A DNA stretch of 64,000 nucleotides, from NCBI RefSeq assembly GCF_033170385.1, contig NZ_CP126170.1, forward strand, positions 4,178,001 to 4,242,000. Direction: 5' to 3'. Below, one piece after another: positions 1 to 9,960 of the stretch; position 1 is the stretch's first letter, and the number at the start of each line of letters is the position of its first letter. The DNA is from Xanthomonas rydalmerensis (GTDB lineage Bacteria; Pseudomonadota; Gammaproteobacteria; Xanthomonadales; Xanthomonadaceae). The translations under genes and the position numbers were made by a program. The notes under the pieces are model-generated. The model made no database searches. It was given only the letters and a program-made list of their open reading frames with translations, and was not told where the DNA came from.

Positions 1-111
1 CACGGTGGCCAGCAACGAGTACAGCGCCGCGGACGCGAGCACCAGCAACGGCAGCACCAGCACGGCGCGCCAGCGCATCGGCTCGCGGGGAGAAACGGAA
101 GACACGGTCAT
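1..111 (-). CDS. kdpC: Potassium-transporting ATPase subunit KdpC (5' part only)
   Basis: Only the first 37 codons are inside the window; the rest lies beyond the left edge. The visible N-terminus starts MTVSSVSPREPMRWRAVLV and runs into a hydrophobic stretch (about residues 15-36), matching the single N-terminal transmembrane helix of KdpC, the small subunit that stabilises the KdpFABC P-type K+ pump in the inner membrane. It is the last gene of the kdpF-A-B-C order, 40 bp after the kdpB stop. The identification rests mainly on this context and on the membrane anchor. The sensor genes kdpD/kdpE, if adjacent, would be further left. Confidence 0.9.
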   Translation of the reverse strand, partial: MTVSSVSPREPMRWRAVLVLPLLVLASAALYSLLATV

Positions 112-151
112 GGGAGCGATTCCGGAAGGAGCGTCAAAATCGGCGCCGGGC

Positions 152-2221
152 TCAGCCCAGCGCCACCAGCAACAGATCAATGGCCTTGATCCCGACGAAC
201 GGCAGCAGCACGCCGCCCACGCCGTAGATCAGCATGTTCCGGCGCAACAGCGAGGTCGCAGAGGACGGGGTGAAGCGCACGCCGCGCAGCGCCAGCGGGA
301 TCAGCGCGGGGATCACCAGCGCGTTGAAGATCAGCGCCGCGAGCACTGCGTTGGTTGGGCTGGACAGGCGCATCACGTTCAGCGCGGCCATCTGCGGGAT
401 CGAGGCGGCGAACAGCGCCGGCAGGATCGCGAAGTATTTGGACACGTCGTTGGCCAGCGAGAACGTGGTCAGCGCGCCGCGGGTGATCAGCTGCTGCTTG
501 CCCACTTCCACCACCGCCAGCAGCTTGGCCGGATCCGAATCCAGGTCGACCATGTTGCCGGCCTCCTTGGCCGCCTGGGTGCCGGAGTTCATCGCCAGGC
601 CGACGTCGGCCTGGGCCAGCGCCGGCGCGTCGTTGGTGCCGTCGCCCACCATCGCCACCAGGCGTCCGCCGGCCTGCTCCTGGCGGATGCGCGCCAGCTT
701 GTCCTCGGGCGTGGCTTCGGCGATGTAGTCGTCGACGCCGGCCTCGGCGGCGATGGCCGCGGCGGTGAGCGGGTTGTCACCGGTGATCATCACCGTCTTG
801 ACGCCCATCGCACGCAACCGCGCGAACTTCTCGCGCACGCCGTGCTTGACCACGTCCGACAGTTCGACCACGCCCAGTACGTGCCGGCCCTCGGCCACCA
901 CCAGCGGCGTGGCGCCGCTGCGCGCGACCTGCTCGACCCGGCTCTTCAGCTCCGCCGGCACCTGCCCGCCCAGCGCGGTGACGTGGCGGATCAGCGCATC
1001 GGCGGCACCCTTGCGGATCGACCGCGGCGACGCCGTGCCGAACCCCGGCAGGTCGACGCCGGACATGCGCGTCTGCGCGGTGAAGGCGACGAACTCGGCG
1101 TCTTCCGGATCGGCCGGCGGCAGGCCCTGCTCGCGCGCCAGGCGCACGATCGACTTGCCTTCCGGGGTCGGGTCGGCCAGCGACGACAGCATCGCCGCCT
1201 CGCGCAGTTGCGCCACGTCCACGCCGCTGAGCGCATGGAACACGGTGGCCTGGCGATCGCCGTGGGTGATGGTGCCGGTCTTGTCCAGCAGCAGCACGTC
1301 GACGTCGCCGGCCACTTCCACCGCCTTGCCCGACTTGGCCAGCACGTTGGCCGACAGCGCGCGATTCATGCCGGCGATGCCGATCGCCGGCAGCAGCCCG
1401 CCGATGGTGGTCGGGATCAGGCACACCAGCAGCGCGATCAGCAGCAGCGGATCCACGTGCACGCCGACGAAGCCGGCGATCGCCGGCAGCGAGGCGACCA
1501 CGATCAGGAAGGTCAGGGTCATCGCCGCCAGCAGCATGGTCAGCGCGATCTCGTTCGGGGTCTTCTGCCGGTTTGCGCCTTCCACCAGCGCGATCATGCG
1601 GTCCAGGAAGCTGTGGCCCGGCTCGGCGGTGACCTTCACCAGGATCTCGTCGGACAGCACCTTGGTGCCGCCGATGACGCCGGAGCGGTCGGTACCGGCC
1701 TCGCGCAGCACCGGCGCGGATTCGCCGGTGACCGCGGCCTCGTTGATCGTGGCCAGGCCGTGCACGATCTCGCCGTCGGCCGGGATCAGTTCGCCGGCTG
1801 AGACCACCACCAGGTCGCCCGGGCGCAGTTCGGCGGCGGGCACGCTGGCCTCGCCGTCCAACCGCGCGCTGGCGACCCGGCGCGCCACCAGGTCCTTGCG
1901 TGCGCGCCGCAACGAGGCGGCCTGGCCGCGGCCGCGCGCCTCGGCCACCGCCTCGGCGAAGTTGCCGAACAGCACGGTGATCAACAGGATCGCGGTCACC
2001 GCCCAGCCGAAGCCGGCCGGGCCCTGGCCGGACACGGTGATCAGCGCCGACAGCAGCGTGCCGGCGAAGACCACGGCCATCACCGGGCTGCCGAGCAGGT
2101 GCCGCGGCGACAGCTTCAGCACGCTGTCGCGCAAGGCCGCGCGCAGCGCCGCGGCATCGAACAGCCCAGGCCGGCGCGCCGGCGAAGAAGCCACGGAAGT
2201 AGAAGGAAGCGGGGTGCTCAT
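152..2221 (-). CDS. kdpB: Potassium-transporting P-type ATPase, catalytic subunit KdpB
   Basis: A 689-residue P-type ATPase of normal KdpB length. Visible landmarks are the actuator loop TGES (residues 165-168, whose Ser is the inhibitory phosphorylation site known in E. coli KdpB), the membrane motif [11 protein letters not shown] (267-277), the phosphorylation motif DKTGT with Asp313, and the hinge motif [16 protein letters not shown] near the C-terminal third. It hydrolyses ATP and energises K+ import through KdpA in the inner membrane. The gene starts 10 bp after the kdpA stop, so translation is probably coupled. A long open frame on the opposite strand here is a GC-driven shadow. Confidence 0.98.
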   Translation of the reverse strand: MSTPLPSTSVASSPARRPGLFDAAALRAALRDSVLKLSPRHLLGSPVMAVVFAGTLLSALITVSGQGPAGFGWAVTAILLITVLFGNFAEAVAEARGRGQAASLRRARKDLVARRVASARLDGEASVPAAELRPGDLVVVSAGELIPADGEIVHGLATINEAAVTGESAPVLREAGTDRSGVIGGTKVLSDEILVKVTAEPGHSFLDRMIALVEGANRQKTPNEIALTMLLAAMTLTFLIVVASLPAIAGFVGVHVDPLLLIALLVCLIPTTIGGLLPAIGIAGMNRALSANVLAKSGKAVEVAGDVDVLLLDKTGTITHGDRQATVFHALSGVDVAQLREAAMLSSLADPTPEGKSIVRLAREQGLPPADPEDAEFVAFTAQTRMSGVDLPGFGTASPRSIRKGAADALIRHVTALGGQVPAELKSRVEQVARSGATPLVVAEGRHVLGVVELSDVVKHGVREKFARLRAMGVKTVMITGDNPLTAAAIAAEAGVDDYIAEATPEDKLARIRQEQAGGRLVAMVGDGTNDAPALAQADVGLAMNSGTQAAKEAGNMVDLDSDPAKLLAVVEVGKQQLITRGALTTFSLANDVSKYFAILPALFAASIPQMAALNVMRLSSPTNAVLAALIFNALVIPALIPLALRGVRFTPSSATSLLRRNMLIYGVGGVLLPFVGIKAIDLLLVALG

Positions 2222-2231
2222 CGTCGTCGTC

Positions 2232-3944
2232 TCAGTGCGCGGCCAGGGTCAGGTGATCGGCGATCGGTCCCAACACCAAAGCCGGCGTGAATTGCAGAAC
2301 GGTCAGGACCGCGATGACCGCGATCAGGGTCAGCGCGAAGGTCGGGGTTTCCACCTGCAGGCTGCCGCCGGTTTCCGGCGCCACCCGCTTGCGCGCCAGT
2401 TGCGCGGCCACGATCAGCGGCACGATCAGCGCCGGATAGCGGCCCAGCAGCAGCACCGCGGTGCAGCTCAGGTTCCACCACGGAATGCCGTCGCCCAGGC
2501 CCTCGAAGCCGGAGCCGTTGTTGGCGAAGGCCGAGGTGTACTCGTAGAACACCTGGCTGATGCCGTGGAAGCCGGGATTGGAGGTCGCCGAGATCGATGC
2601 CGGCAGCGCCAGGGTGACCGCGGTGAAGCCGAGCAGCACCAGCGGCTGCAGCAGGATCAGCAGCGCCAGCAGGCGCACTTCCGGTGCCTCGATCTTGCGC
2701 CCGAACAATTCCGGGGTGCGCCCGGTCATCAGTCCGGCCAGGAACACGCTCAGCAGCAGATACACCAGGAACTGCTGCAGGCCGCAGCCGATGCCGCCCC
2801 AGATCGCGTTGATCAGCATGTTGACCATGGCCACGCCGCCGGTCAGCGGCGCCAGCGAATCGTGCATGGCGTTGACCGAGCCGTTGGAGGTCTGCGTGGT
2901 CAGCGACGACCAGGCGGCCGAGTCGTCCACGCCGAAGCGTACTTCCTTGCCTTCCATCAGCGCGGCGCTGCCGGGCGCGTGGCCTTCGGCCCACAGCGAC
3001 ACCGCGGTAGACGCCAGCGACATCACCAGCATGCTGCCGAACACCAGCGCGGTGAACTTGCGGCGCCCGGTGAACGGGCCGACCATGAACGCCACCGCCA
3101 CCGGGATCAGCACGATCGCCAGCACCTCCAGCAGGTTGGAGAACGGCGTGGGATTCTCCAGCGCCATCGCGCTGTTGGGCCCGTACCAGCCGCCGCCGTT
3201 GGTGCCGAGCTGCTTGATCGCCACCATCGCCGCGACCGGGCCGAGCGGGATCTTCTGCGTCTGCTGCCCGGCGCTGGCGTCCAGCGGCGTGGCGACCGGA
3301 CCGGCGGCCAACGTCGAGGGCACGCCCTGCTGGGTCAGCAGCAGCGTCCACAGCAGGCACAGCGGCAGCAGGAAGCGCAGGGTCGGACGGATCACGTCGG
3401 CCCAGTAGTTGCCGACGTCCACGTCCTGCGGCAACTCGCCGCCGGCCGCCGCGCGCGCCGCATCGTGGCCGCGCCCGCCGAACAGGCCGCGCAGCGTCGC
3501 CGCGACCAGCGCCAGGCCCATCATCGGGGTGATGAACTGCAGGCCGACCACGCCCACCGCCTGCGACAGGTACGACAGCTGCGCCTGGCCCGAGTAGTGC
3601 TGCTGATTGGTGTTGGTCAGGAACGAGACCATGGTGTGCAGGGCCACGTCCCAGCGCATGTTGGGCACCGCATCGGGATTGAACGGCAGCCAGGCCTGGG
3701 TCACGAACAGCGCGAACACCAGCACGCCGAGCACCAGGTTGCTGGCCAGGAACGCGCCGGCGTAGGCGCGCCAGTGCATGCCGCGCGCCGAATCGGTGCC
3801 GAGCAGGCGGTACAGGGGGCGTTCGATCCAGCCGAACAGCGCGTCGCCGCGCATCGGCGCCCCGCGCATCACCTTGGCCAGGTACAGGCCCAGCGGCCAT
3901 CCCAGCAGCAGCGCGAGCGCATAGACAAGCAATGTATCGATCAT
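2232..3944 (-). CDS. kdpA: Potassium-transporting ATPase, K+-binding subunit KdpA
   Basis: A 570-residue polytopic inner-membrane protein of the SKT (superfamily of K+ transporters) fold, starting [19 protein letters not shown]. Four selectivity-filter-like loops are expected; the stretch [10 protein letters not shown], the [13 protein letters not shown] segment (about residue 249 onward) and NNGSGFEG are the characteristic KdpA loops and are all intact. KdpA forms the selective K+ pore of KdpFABC. It follows kdpF by 16 bp and precedes kdpB by 10 bp in one transcription unit that would be induced under K+ limitation if the usual KdpDE control applies; that control is inferred from the family. 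Confidence 0.98.
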   Translation of the reverse strand: MIDTLLVYALALLLGWPLGLYLAKVMRGAPMRGDALFGWIERPLYRLLGTDSARGMHWRAYAGAFLASNLVLGVLVFALFVTQAWLPFNPDAVPNMRWDVALHTMVSFLTNTNQQHYSGQAQLSYLSQAVGVVGLQFITPMMGLALVAATLRGLFGGRGHDAARAAAGGELPQDVDVGNYWADVIRPTLRFLLPLCLLWTLLLTQQGVPSTLAAGPVATPLDASAGQQTQKIPLGPVAAMVAIKQLGTNGGGWYGPNSAMALENPTPFSNLLEVLAIVLIPVAVAFMVGPFTGRRKFTALVFGSMLVMSLASTAVSLWAEGHAPGSAALMEGKEVRFGVDDSAAWSSLTTQTSNGSVNAMHDSLAPLTGGVAMVNMLINAIWGGIGCGLQQFLVYLLLSVFLAGLMTGRTPELFGRKIEAPEVRLLALLILLQPLVLLGFTAVTLALPASISATSNPGFHGISQVFYEYTSAFANNGSGFEGLGDGIPWWNLSCTAVLLLGRYPALIVPLIVAAQLARKRVAPETGGSLQVETPTFALTLIAVIAVLTVLQFTPALVLGPIADHLTLAAH

Positions 3945-3960
3945 GGAAGTGGCACTCGGC

Positions 3961-4053
3961 TCAGAAATCTTCGGGGCGCAGGATCACGTACAGCAGGTAA
4001 CCGGCCGCGACGATCACCGCCACGCCGCAAACGAACGAAAGCCAACCGCTCAT
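3961..4053 (-). CDS. kdpF: KdpF, small membrane subunit of the Kdp potassium pump
   Basis: A 30-codon gene in the same frame as a longer spurious ORF. Starting at the ATG at 4053 gives MSGWLSFVCGVAVIVAAGYL and ends LYVILRPEDF. This is a single transmembrane helix followed by the typical KdpF C-terminal R-P-E-(D/R)-F signature. KdpF stabilises the complex and lies peripherally against KdpA. Its place immediately before kdpA (16 bp) is the usual one. Length, helix and tail together make the call safe despite the small size. Confidence 0.93.
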   Translation of the reverse strand: MSGWLSFVCGVAVIVAAGYLLYVILRPEDF

Positions 4054-4355
4054 GGTCTCAACTCCGAAACAAAGGGACGGCCCGCCGCAGGGCAGGCCGC
4101 AATCACGTGGGAACACCGCCGTACGCGACACGCGCACGGCGGCAGAAGGGAAGCGCAACATGGCGACGCACGCCGGGTCGGACAGGCCTTCTGGCCCAGG
4201 CCGGCATTATCGAAGCCAGCGCCATAAACTCTCCGTGGCGAAGCCGCGCGGCGCGCATAAATTCTGCGTAAAACCGTGCGTGCCGGCGTATCGCCATGGT
4301 CGGCGCCGGCAGCGCACGATGACGCGCGACACGGCCGGCGCCGCGCGCGCCGTCC
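4054..4355 (-). promoter_or_regulatory. kdpFABC leader / presumed promoter region
   Basis: About 300 bp between kdpF and the stop of the upstream barrel gene with no credible ORF. It must contain the kdp promoter on the minus strand unless kdp is read through from the barrel gene. On the minus strand an AT-rich block around 4255-4280 holds GCAGAATTTATGC next to GGTTTTACG, about 205 bp before kdpF. This could be a response-regulator site, but no match to a defined KdpE consensus was possible. The start-proximal part contains GC-rich small inverted repeats (around 4078-4095). Confidence 0.35.
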
Positions 4356-5864
4356 TCAGTAGTGCAGGATCGCGTCGATCAACGCAGTCGCCTGATGATT
4401 GCGGCGGCCGCCGTCGTAGGCGGGAAAATCATAGGCGTGCTCGTAGCGCAGCTCGGGGCGGATCTCGAGGTCCTGCGACACCCAGTGGGTGAGGCCGATG
4501 GTGTGGCTGGAGTAGCGCGTGGCGAAGCCGGTGCGCTGACCGTCGTGATCGTTCACGAACTCGTTGCGGATCGCCAGCATGTCCGAGGCGCCGAGCTGGA
4601 TGTTGACGTAGTTGACGATGGCGTCGGCGCTGCTGCGGCCCAGCGGGAAGTCGGGCGCCTCGCCCAGCGCATAGCCCGGGCGTCCGGTCGGCGCGTGCGA
4701 TTGCGACGGATCGGTCGCCAGCGCCTGGTCGCGCACGTAGAGGTGGTAGGCCTCGGTGAGCATGTGCACCTTCGGCGAGAAGCGATGGCCCCAGGTCAGC
4801 ACGAACTCCTGCAGGTTGTTGTAGGTCTGTGCGGCGTTGTTGTACGACTCCACGCACGGATACAGCATGTCGTCGTTGCTCTTGGAGACCCAGCGCAGGC
4901 AGGCCTGCGCGCTGAGGCGGCTGGTCGCGTCCCAGATCGCCGAATCGTCGCCGCCGTGCACGCCGAGCTGCAGCGTCCACTGGTCGTTGAGCTTGGTGGT
5001 GGTGAGGATGCCCATGTTGGTATAGGCGTCGACCGTGTACAGGATCGAATGGGTCAGCAGGTAGTTGTTCGGCGAGAACTGCGCCTCGATGTCCGGCAGC
5101 GACAGGTAGCGGCCGACCGTGACCAGCATGCCCTGCGCCACCGACGGCAGGTACAGGTCCACGTGCGCGATCATCGGATCGTTGCCGTAGATCTTGCCGT
5201 TGAGCGCACTGTTGGCCTGCGGGTGGTGCAGCAACTGATCGCTGGTGACCCCCTTCATCGTGGTGTAGTGGTAGTCGTAGCCGTACAGGTCGTCGAGATG
5301 GAAGCCCCAGTCGACATGATCGGTCTGCACGGTGTCCGGCACGCGCTGCAGGCGGATCAGCGCCTGGTTGAACTCGCCGCGATTAGGCCGCGTGGAGTAG
5401 GACAGCGGATAGTTGGTGCGCGAGGACGTGCTGGCGTTGAGCGAGGGATTGATCCAGCCGTACAGCTCGATGCGGTTGCGCTGCATCCACTGCCCCACAC
5501 GCGTGCAGGCCAGCGCCTTCTCGACCGGGTACTGCGCATTCTCGTTGGGCACGCCGACCGGGTAGTCCACCGCGCCGAGCTGCCATTCGGCCGACGGAAA
5601 CGGCGGCGAGGAGAACGGCGAAGCCAGGCCGCGGCGCGCTGGCGTCGGCGCATCGGGATCGGCCGGTTGCGCATCCTCGCGATAGGCCGAGGCCAGGCGC
5701 GAGAAGAAACCATTGGCACAATCGGCGCTGCGCGCCAGCGGCGCCGTGGCGGCGCCCGACGCCGGCATCGCGTCCGACACGGGCGCGGCCAGACCTGCGG
5801 CGGCGGCATCGCCGGCGCACAGCAGAGTCAGGGACAGGAACAGGGGATGGAGCTTCATGGACAT
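4356..5864 (-). CDS. Putative outer-membrane beta-barrel porin (BBP2/OmpL-like family)
   Basis: A secreted protein of about 502 residues. The chosen ATG (5864, or 5858) gives MSMKLHPLFLSLTLLCAGDA, a clean signal peptide; an upstream ATG at 5915 would put 17 charged residues before it. The mature part is rich in alternating aromatic/polar strands (for example GRYLSLPDIEAQFSPNN, FVLTWGHRFSPKVHMLTEA) and ends DAILHY, an aromatic terminus typical of BAM-assembled barrels. It resembles the DUF1597/BBP2 barrel family. Substrate unknown. It lies directly upstream of kdp on the same strand, which might mean an outer-membrane entry route for the same ion, but that is inference. Confidence 0.7.
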   Translation of the reverse strand: MSMKLHPLFLSLTLLCAGDAAAAGLAAPVSDAMPASGAATAPLARSADCANGFFSRLASAYREDAQPADPDAPTPARRGLASPFSSPPFPSAEWQLGAVDYPVGVPNENAQYPVEKALACTRVGQWMQRNRIELYGWINPSLNASTSSRTNYPLSYSTRPNRGEFNQALIRLQRVPDTVQTDHVDWGFHLDDLYGYDYHYTTMKGVTSDQLLHHPQANSALNGKIYGNDPMIAHVDLYLPSVAQGMLVTVGRYLSLPDIEAQFSPNNYLLTHSILYTVDAYTNMGILTTTKLNDQWTLQLGVHGGDDSAIWDATSRLSAQACLRWVSKSNDDMLYPCVESYNNAAQTYNNLQEFVLTWGHRFSPKVHMLTEAYHLYVRDQALATDPSQSHAPTGRPGYALGEAPDFPLGRSSADAIVNYVNIQLGASDMLAIRNEFVNDHDGQRTGFATRYSSHTIGLTHWVSQDLEIRPELRYEHAYDFPAYDGGRRNHQATALIDAILHY

Positions 5865-6370
5865 CGCGACTTCGGCTCTGCGACGAGCCGTCCTTGTTTG
5901 GGTGGAGGGAGACAACGACAGCGCGCCGCGTCACGCGCACGCGCCATCGCCGGCGATGCGCCTGGTGGCGCATCGCGTGGAGAGAGTTGGAATGCAGCGC
6001 CGCGGTGGCGGCGGTGTCAGGTGGTCAACGCGCGTGCAGTGAGCGCGCTGCTGCGTGGCGGCGGACGCTGCAGCGCGCTGCGGCAGACATCGTGGCGTCG
6101 CAACGCACGAGGCATGACGGCCACGCTGACGCGGGCACTAGGCGAATGCGCGACCGGAGGCGACATATTGCGCATGCAAGCGATCATTGCGGTCAGCGAC
6201 ACGCTCAAACTTCCAGCCATCGATTCCACGCAAGCATCCCCGTCGTCAGCGCGGAAAGTATAGGAATCGCCGGATATCTTCGTTGCAAAGCGCGCGCCGG
6301 TTCGAATAAAACCTACGTAAATTCGTATGCAGAATGGGCCGGTGCGCTGTGTGGCGATGCGTGGCTCCGT
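5865..6370. other. Non-coding interval upstream of the barrel gene
   Basis: Some 500 bp between the barrel gene and the tandem repeat array. Reading both strands I see no gene with a plausible start and composition. An AT-richer island at about 6300-6345 (AAACCTACGTAAATTCGTAT on the plus strand) stands out from the GC-rich surroundings and may be promoter DNA, though it is about 450 bp from the barrel start. Nothing else recognisable. Confidence 0.4.
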
Positions 6371-7150
6371 ACCCTCATCCGCCCCTGCGGGGCACCTTCT
6401 CCCGAAGGGAGAAGGGAAGAGCCGAAGCCCCTCTCCCACCGGGAGAGGGGTTGGGGTGAGGGTACGGCGCGCGAAGCGTCGCCTCGACCTGATCATGCGA
6501 GGCTACGCCCGTACCCTCATCCGCCCCTGCGGGGCACCTTCTCCCGAGGGGAGAAGGGAGAGCCAAAGCCCCTCTCCCTCCGGGAGAGGGGTTGGGGTGA
6601 GGGTCCGGTGCGCGAAGCGTCGCGTCGACCTGATCATGCGAGGCTTCGCCCGCACCCTCATCCGCCCCTGCGGGGCACCTTCTCCCAGGGGGGGAGAAGG
6701 GAAGAGCCGAAGCCCCTCTCCCGCCGGGAGAGGGGTTGGGGTGAGGGTCCGGCGCGCGAAGCGCCGCGTCGACCTGATCATGCGAGGCTTCGCCCGTACC
6801 CTCATCCGCCCCTGCGGGGCACCTTCTCCCGAGGGGAGAAGGGAGAGCCAAAGCCCCTCTCCCACCGGGAGAGGGGTTGGGGTGAGGGTCCGGTGCGCGA
6901 AGCGCCACGTCGACCTGATCATGCGAAGCTTCGCCCGCACCCTCATCCGCCCCTGCGGGGCACCTTCTCCCGAGGGGAGAAGGGAGAGCCAAAGCCCCTC
7001 TCCCGCCGGGAGAGGGGCTGGGGTGAGGGTACGGTGCGCGAAGCGCCACGTCGACCTGATCATGCGAAGCTCCGCCCGCACCCTCATCCGCCCCTGCGGG
7101 GCACCTTCCCCCGAAAAGGGGGCCATGGTCCCGAGGGGAGAAGGGAAACG
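6371..7150. repeat. Tandem array of six ~142-bp palindrome-rich units
   Basis: Units begin with ACCCTCATCCGCCCCTGCGG at about 6371, 6513, 6654, 6798, 6939 and 7080, giving periods of 142, 141, 144, 141 and 141 bp. Each unit holds three nested hairpins: CCCCTGCGGGG, a CTTCTCCC/GGGAGAAG stem, and CCCCTCTCCC/GGGAGAGGGG. The whole is bounded by ACCCTCA and TGAGGGT; in the first copy the ends extend to an 11-bp perfect inverted repeat (CCGTACCCTCA / TGAGGGTACGG). A ~50-bp linker containing CGACCTGATCATGCGA joins units. The sixth copy is truncated with an insertion near 7110-7130. It lies just 3' of the hydrolase gene. The unit resembles dispersed Xanthomonas intergenic repeats, here amplified in tandem. 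Confidence 0.9.
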
Positions 7151-7159
7151 CTAACTGCC

Positions 7160-8743
7160 TCAGTGCAACGGCACGCTCAGGAACGACGGCGTGGCCGTCG
7201 GCGAGCTGAAGCTCACCGTGCCGCCGAAGCGGCTGGCCGAGGTGTAGCGCGGATCGGTGGTGTCCACCACCAGCACCAGGCGGCGACCAGCCGGGATCTC
7301 GACCGCGGTCGCCTGCAGCGCCAGGTCGAGCGTCACCGGTGACCCTGGCGTCGCATTGCGCAGGGTGTACGGCACGTGGCTGAGCAATTGCGCCGAACCC
7401 GAACTGTCCATGCTGTACAGATAGGCGAACAGCGACACGTTGGACTGACTCGGGGTCACCGTCAGCCGCAGCGACGGCGCGCCGGCCAGGCGCTTGTCGC
7501 TGGACAGCACCGGGCCGCTCCACACTGCGGCACCAGCACGGCTGACCAGCGGGATCGAGGTCGTCACCGGCTGGCCGAGGCCCTGCAGCAGGCCGCTCAA
7601 CATCACCACGCCGGAGTCGGCCAGGGTCGGCACGCCGGTGGCGATGCGGTAGTTCCAGCCGCTGCTGTTGCCGGTGCTCAGCGAGCCGGTCGGCAGCAGC
7701 AGGCCGCTGGGGCCGGTCAGGCCGTAGCGCGTGGCGCCGGCCTGCACGCTGTTCCAGTCGGCATAGCTGAGCCAGGTGCCGCCGAGGGTCGACAGCTGCA
7801 CCGGCGCTTCGCGGTCCACGCCGTTGTCGCGGCCCTTCAGGTAGCGGTCGAACCAGCGCGTGGCCTCGGTATACACCTGGTTCGGCAGGCCCAACGCGCC
7901 CGGCAGTTCGGCGGTGGCGTGGTCGCCCTGGCTGAACATCAGGTGCTTGGGCACGCTGAGCTGGTTGTAGAGGTTGATGTACTGGTTCGGCGGGAACAGG
8001 CCGTCGTTGAACGCATTGGCCAGCAGTACCGCCGGGCCGTTGCGGTTGAGCGCCTGCACCTCGTTGATCACCCCGCGTTCGGCGGCCTTGGGCAGGAAGC
8101 CCTGCACCGCACCGTCGTAGTCGCCCACCGCCACGTGCGCGGTGATCTGCGCCAGTTCCGGACCGGGCCGGCCAGTGGCGACCCCGGCGGCGACCAGCAT
8201 GCCCACGCCCTGCTGGCTGACCGTGCTGTTGGCGTACAGCGACGCCTGCAGGTCGGCCCAGCCGCTGAGCGCGGCCACCGCCTTGATCCGCGGGTCGCGC
8301 GCGGCGGCGAGCAGACTGGTGCCGGCGCCGTAGGAGATGCCCGACACACCGATCGCCTTGGCGTCGGCCGGAGTGTTGGCCAGCGCCCAGTCGATCACCG
8401 CGCTGACGTCCTCCACCGTCGGCTGCCCGGCGATGTCGATCAGCCCCTGCGAGTCCCAGAAGCCGCGCGAGGTGTAGCTGACCACTACATAGCCGTCGTT
8501 GGCCAGTTCGCTGGCGCGGCCCACGTACTCCAGGTTGGGCAGCGACCAGCTGGCTGGCATCACCACCAGCGGGAACGGTCCCGGGCCCTGCCCCTGCGGC
8601 ACCAGGACGAGCGCGCCGAGCTTGGTGCCATCGAAACTGGAAATGCTCTGGTACTGCTTGCTGAAACCGGCCGCGGCCGCGGCGGCGGAGAACACCAGCA
8701 ACATCGCGCCAAGGGCGATGCGACGTGACACGGACATGCGCAT
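7160..8743 (-). CDS. Secreted CocE/NonD-type alpha/beta hydrolase (X-Pro dipeptidyl-peptidase S15 family)
   Basis: About 527 residues from the ATG at 8743 (MRMSVSRRIALGAMLLVFSA), which places a signal peptide right at the N-terminus; the upstream extension to 8824 looks untranslated. The alpha/beta-hydrolase nucleophile elbow GISYGAG is present about 120 residues into the mature chain, preceded by SYTSRGFWDSQG, the S15/CocE oxyanion-region signature. The C-terminal ~200 residues form a beta-rich domain (GPVLSSDKRLAGAPSLRLTV) typical of the jelly-roll of CocE/S15 enzymes. Probable role: esterase, acylase or peptidase acting outside the cytoplasm; substrate not predictable. It stands alone, with the tandem repeat array 10 bp beyond its stop. 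Confidence 0.8.
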   Translation of the reverse strand: MRMSVSRRIALGAMLLVFSAAAAAAGFSKQYQSISSFDGTKLGALVLVPQGQGPGPFPLVVMPASWSLPNLEYVGRASELANDGYVVVSYTSRGFWDSQGLIDIAGQPTVEDVSAVIDWALANTPADAKAIGVSGISYGAGTSLLAAARDPRIKAVAALSGWADLQASLYANSTVSQQGVGMLVAAGVATGRPGPELAQITAHVAVGDYDGAVQGFLPKAAERGVINEVQALNRNGPAVLLANAFNDGLFPPNQYINLYNQLSVPKHLMFSQGDHATAELPGALGLPNQVYTEATRWFDRYLKGRDNGVDREAPVQLSTLGGTWLSYADWNSVQAGATRYGLTGPSGLLLPTGSLSTGNSSGWNYRIATGVPTLADSGVVMLSGLLQGLGQPVTTSIPLVSRAGAAVWSGPVLSSDKRLAGAPSLRLTVTPSQSNVSLFAYLYSMDSSGSAQLLSHVPYTLRNATPGSPVTLDLALQATAVEIPAGRRLVLVVDTTDPRYTSASRFGGTVSFSSPTATPSFLSVPLH

Positions 8744-8975
8744 GGACTGCCTCCCAAGCGGCGCCGAACCGGAATGGCCGGCTGCCGGAACGGTACTGCC
8801 AGAACGGTGACAAGCGCTCGACACGGGGCCGGGCAGGCGGACCGTACCACCAGGTACGGGCTATATTCACGCCGCAGTGCGGCACAGTATGGAAGGGGCG
8901 TCGGTCGGCGTTGGCCGGCGGGCCTCACGTCCTGGCGCCGCGGCCTGGGCCCGGCGTGCGCTCAGGCCACTTGGC

Positions 8976-9950
8976 TCAGCTCAAAAAGTGCTGGTAGCCG
9001 CTGCGCGGCGGTTGCCACGGCCGGCCGGCCGCATCGCGCACCACAATGCCGCGGCCGGCGACGATGCGCCCGATCGGCGTCGCCGTGACCCCGACCGCCT
9101 GCAGCACCTGCACGATCGCAACGCGCTGTACCGGGTCGGCGGTGAAGCACAGCTCGTAGTCGTCGCCGCCGCCCAGTTGCCAGGCGTGTACCTGTGCAGG
9201 GTCCGCGTCGGCCGGGGCGGCGACCGTCGGCAGCGAGACCAGCTCCAGTTCGGCACCGACGCCGCTGCGCACGCAGATGTGTTCCAGGTCGGCCAGCAGG
9301 CCATCGGAGACATCCACGCAGGCCCGCGCCAGGCCGCGCAGGCGCAAGCCGGCCTGCACCCGCGGTGTCGGCCGCAGCAGGCGCTGGCGCAGGTGTTCGT
9401 GCAGCGGATCGGCGGCTGGCGCGGTCACGTCCAGGCGGCCGCCCTGCCACAATGCCAGCGCCGCGGCGGCCTCGCCCGGCTGGCCGGTCACCCAGACCTC
9501 GTCGCCCGGCTGCGCGGCATCGCGGCGCAGCGCCGCCGTCGCCGGCACGCTGCCGATCGCGGTCACCGACAACGCCAGCGGCCCGCGCGTGGTGTCGCCA
9601 CCGGCCAGGCCGATGGCGTGCGCGTCGGCCAGGGCGAAGAAGCCCTCGGCGAACGCATCGACCCAGGCCATGTCGACCTGCGGCAGCGATAGCGATAGCG
9701 TGCACCAGCGCGGCTGCGCGCCCATCGCCGCCAGGTCGGACAGATTCACCGCCAGCGTCTTCCAGCCGATGTCGGCGGCCGCGGTTTCGGCCGGGAAATG
9801 CACCCCGGCATTGAGCGTGTCGGTGGTGATCGCCAGCAATTCCCCCGCTGGAGGCAGCAGCAACGCCGCATCGTCGCCGATGCCCAGCGGCAGATCCGCA
9901 CGCGCCCGACTGCGCGCACGCAGGCGCTCGATCAGATCGAATTCAGGCAT
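8976..9950 (-). CDS. thiL: Thiamine-monophosphate kinase ThiL
   Basis: 324 residues from the ATG at 9950 (MPEFDLIERL), the standard ThiL start; the longer open frame upstream is repeat sequence. Family motifs: GIGDDAALL (phosphate-binding, about residues 23-31), the ITTDTLNAGVHF metal-binding segment, LAMGAQP-type loop (AAMGAQPRW), GLAGGDTTRG and DVSDGLLADL. ThiL phosphorylates thiamine phosphate to thiamine diphosphate in the cytosol. It closes the rib/nusB gene run (ribH-nusB-thiL), a common proteobacterial arrangement; a ~100-bp repeat element separates it from nusB. Confidence 0.97.
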   Translation of the reverse strand: MPEFDLIERLRARSRARADLPLGIGDDAALLLPPAGELLAITTDTLNAGVHFPAETAAADIGWKTLAVNLSDLAAMGAQPRWCTLSLSLPQVDMAWVDAFAEGFFALADAHAIGLAGGDTTRGPLALSVTAIGSVPATAALRRDAAQPGDEVWVTGQPGEAAAALALWQGGRLDVTAPAADPLHEHLRQRLLRPTPRVQAGLRLRGLARACVDVSDGLLADLEHICVRSGVGAELELVSLPTVAAPADADPAQVHAWQLGGGDDYELCFTADPVQRVAIVQVLQAVGVTATPIGRIVAGRGIVVRDAAGRPWQPPRSGYQHFLS

Positions 9951-9960
9951 TGGAGGACCG

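Noticed and set aside
753..4271. Very long plus-strand ORFs opposite kdpA/kdpB and similar ones opposite bcsC (25015-28233) and xpsE (60313-62136)
   Set aside because: They mirror well-conserved minus-strand genes, have Arg/Gln/His/Ala-rich compositions and no recognisable domains; high GC keeps antisense frames open.
6371..7150. Possible CRISPR array
   Set aside because: The whole ~142-bp unit is repeated with no unique spacers, each unit is itself palindromic, and no cas genes are nearby.
6375..8885. An 836-codon minus-strand ORF covering the hydrolase region and the repeat array
   Set aside because: It is out of frame with the clear CocE/S15 protein and its C-terminal third is six repeats of palindromic DNA; the ~141-bp period merely keeps the frame open.
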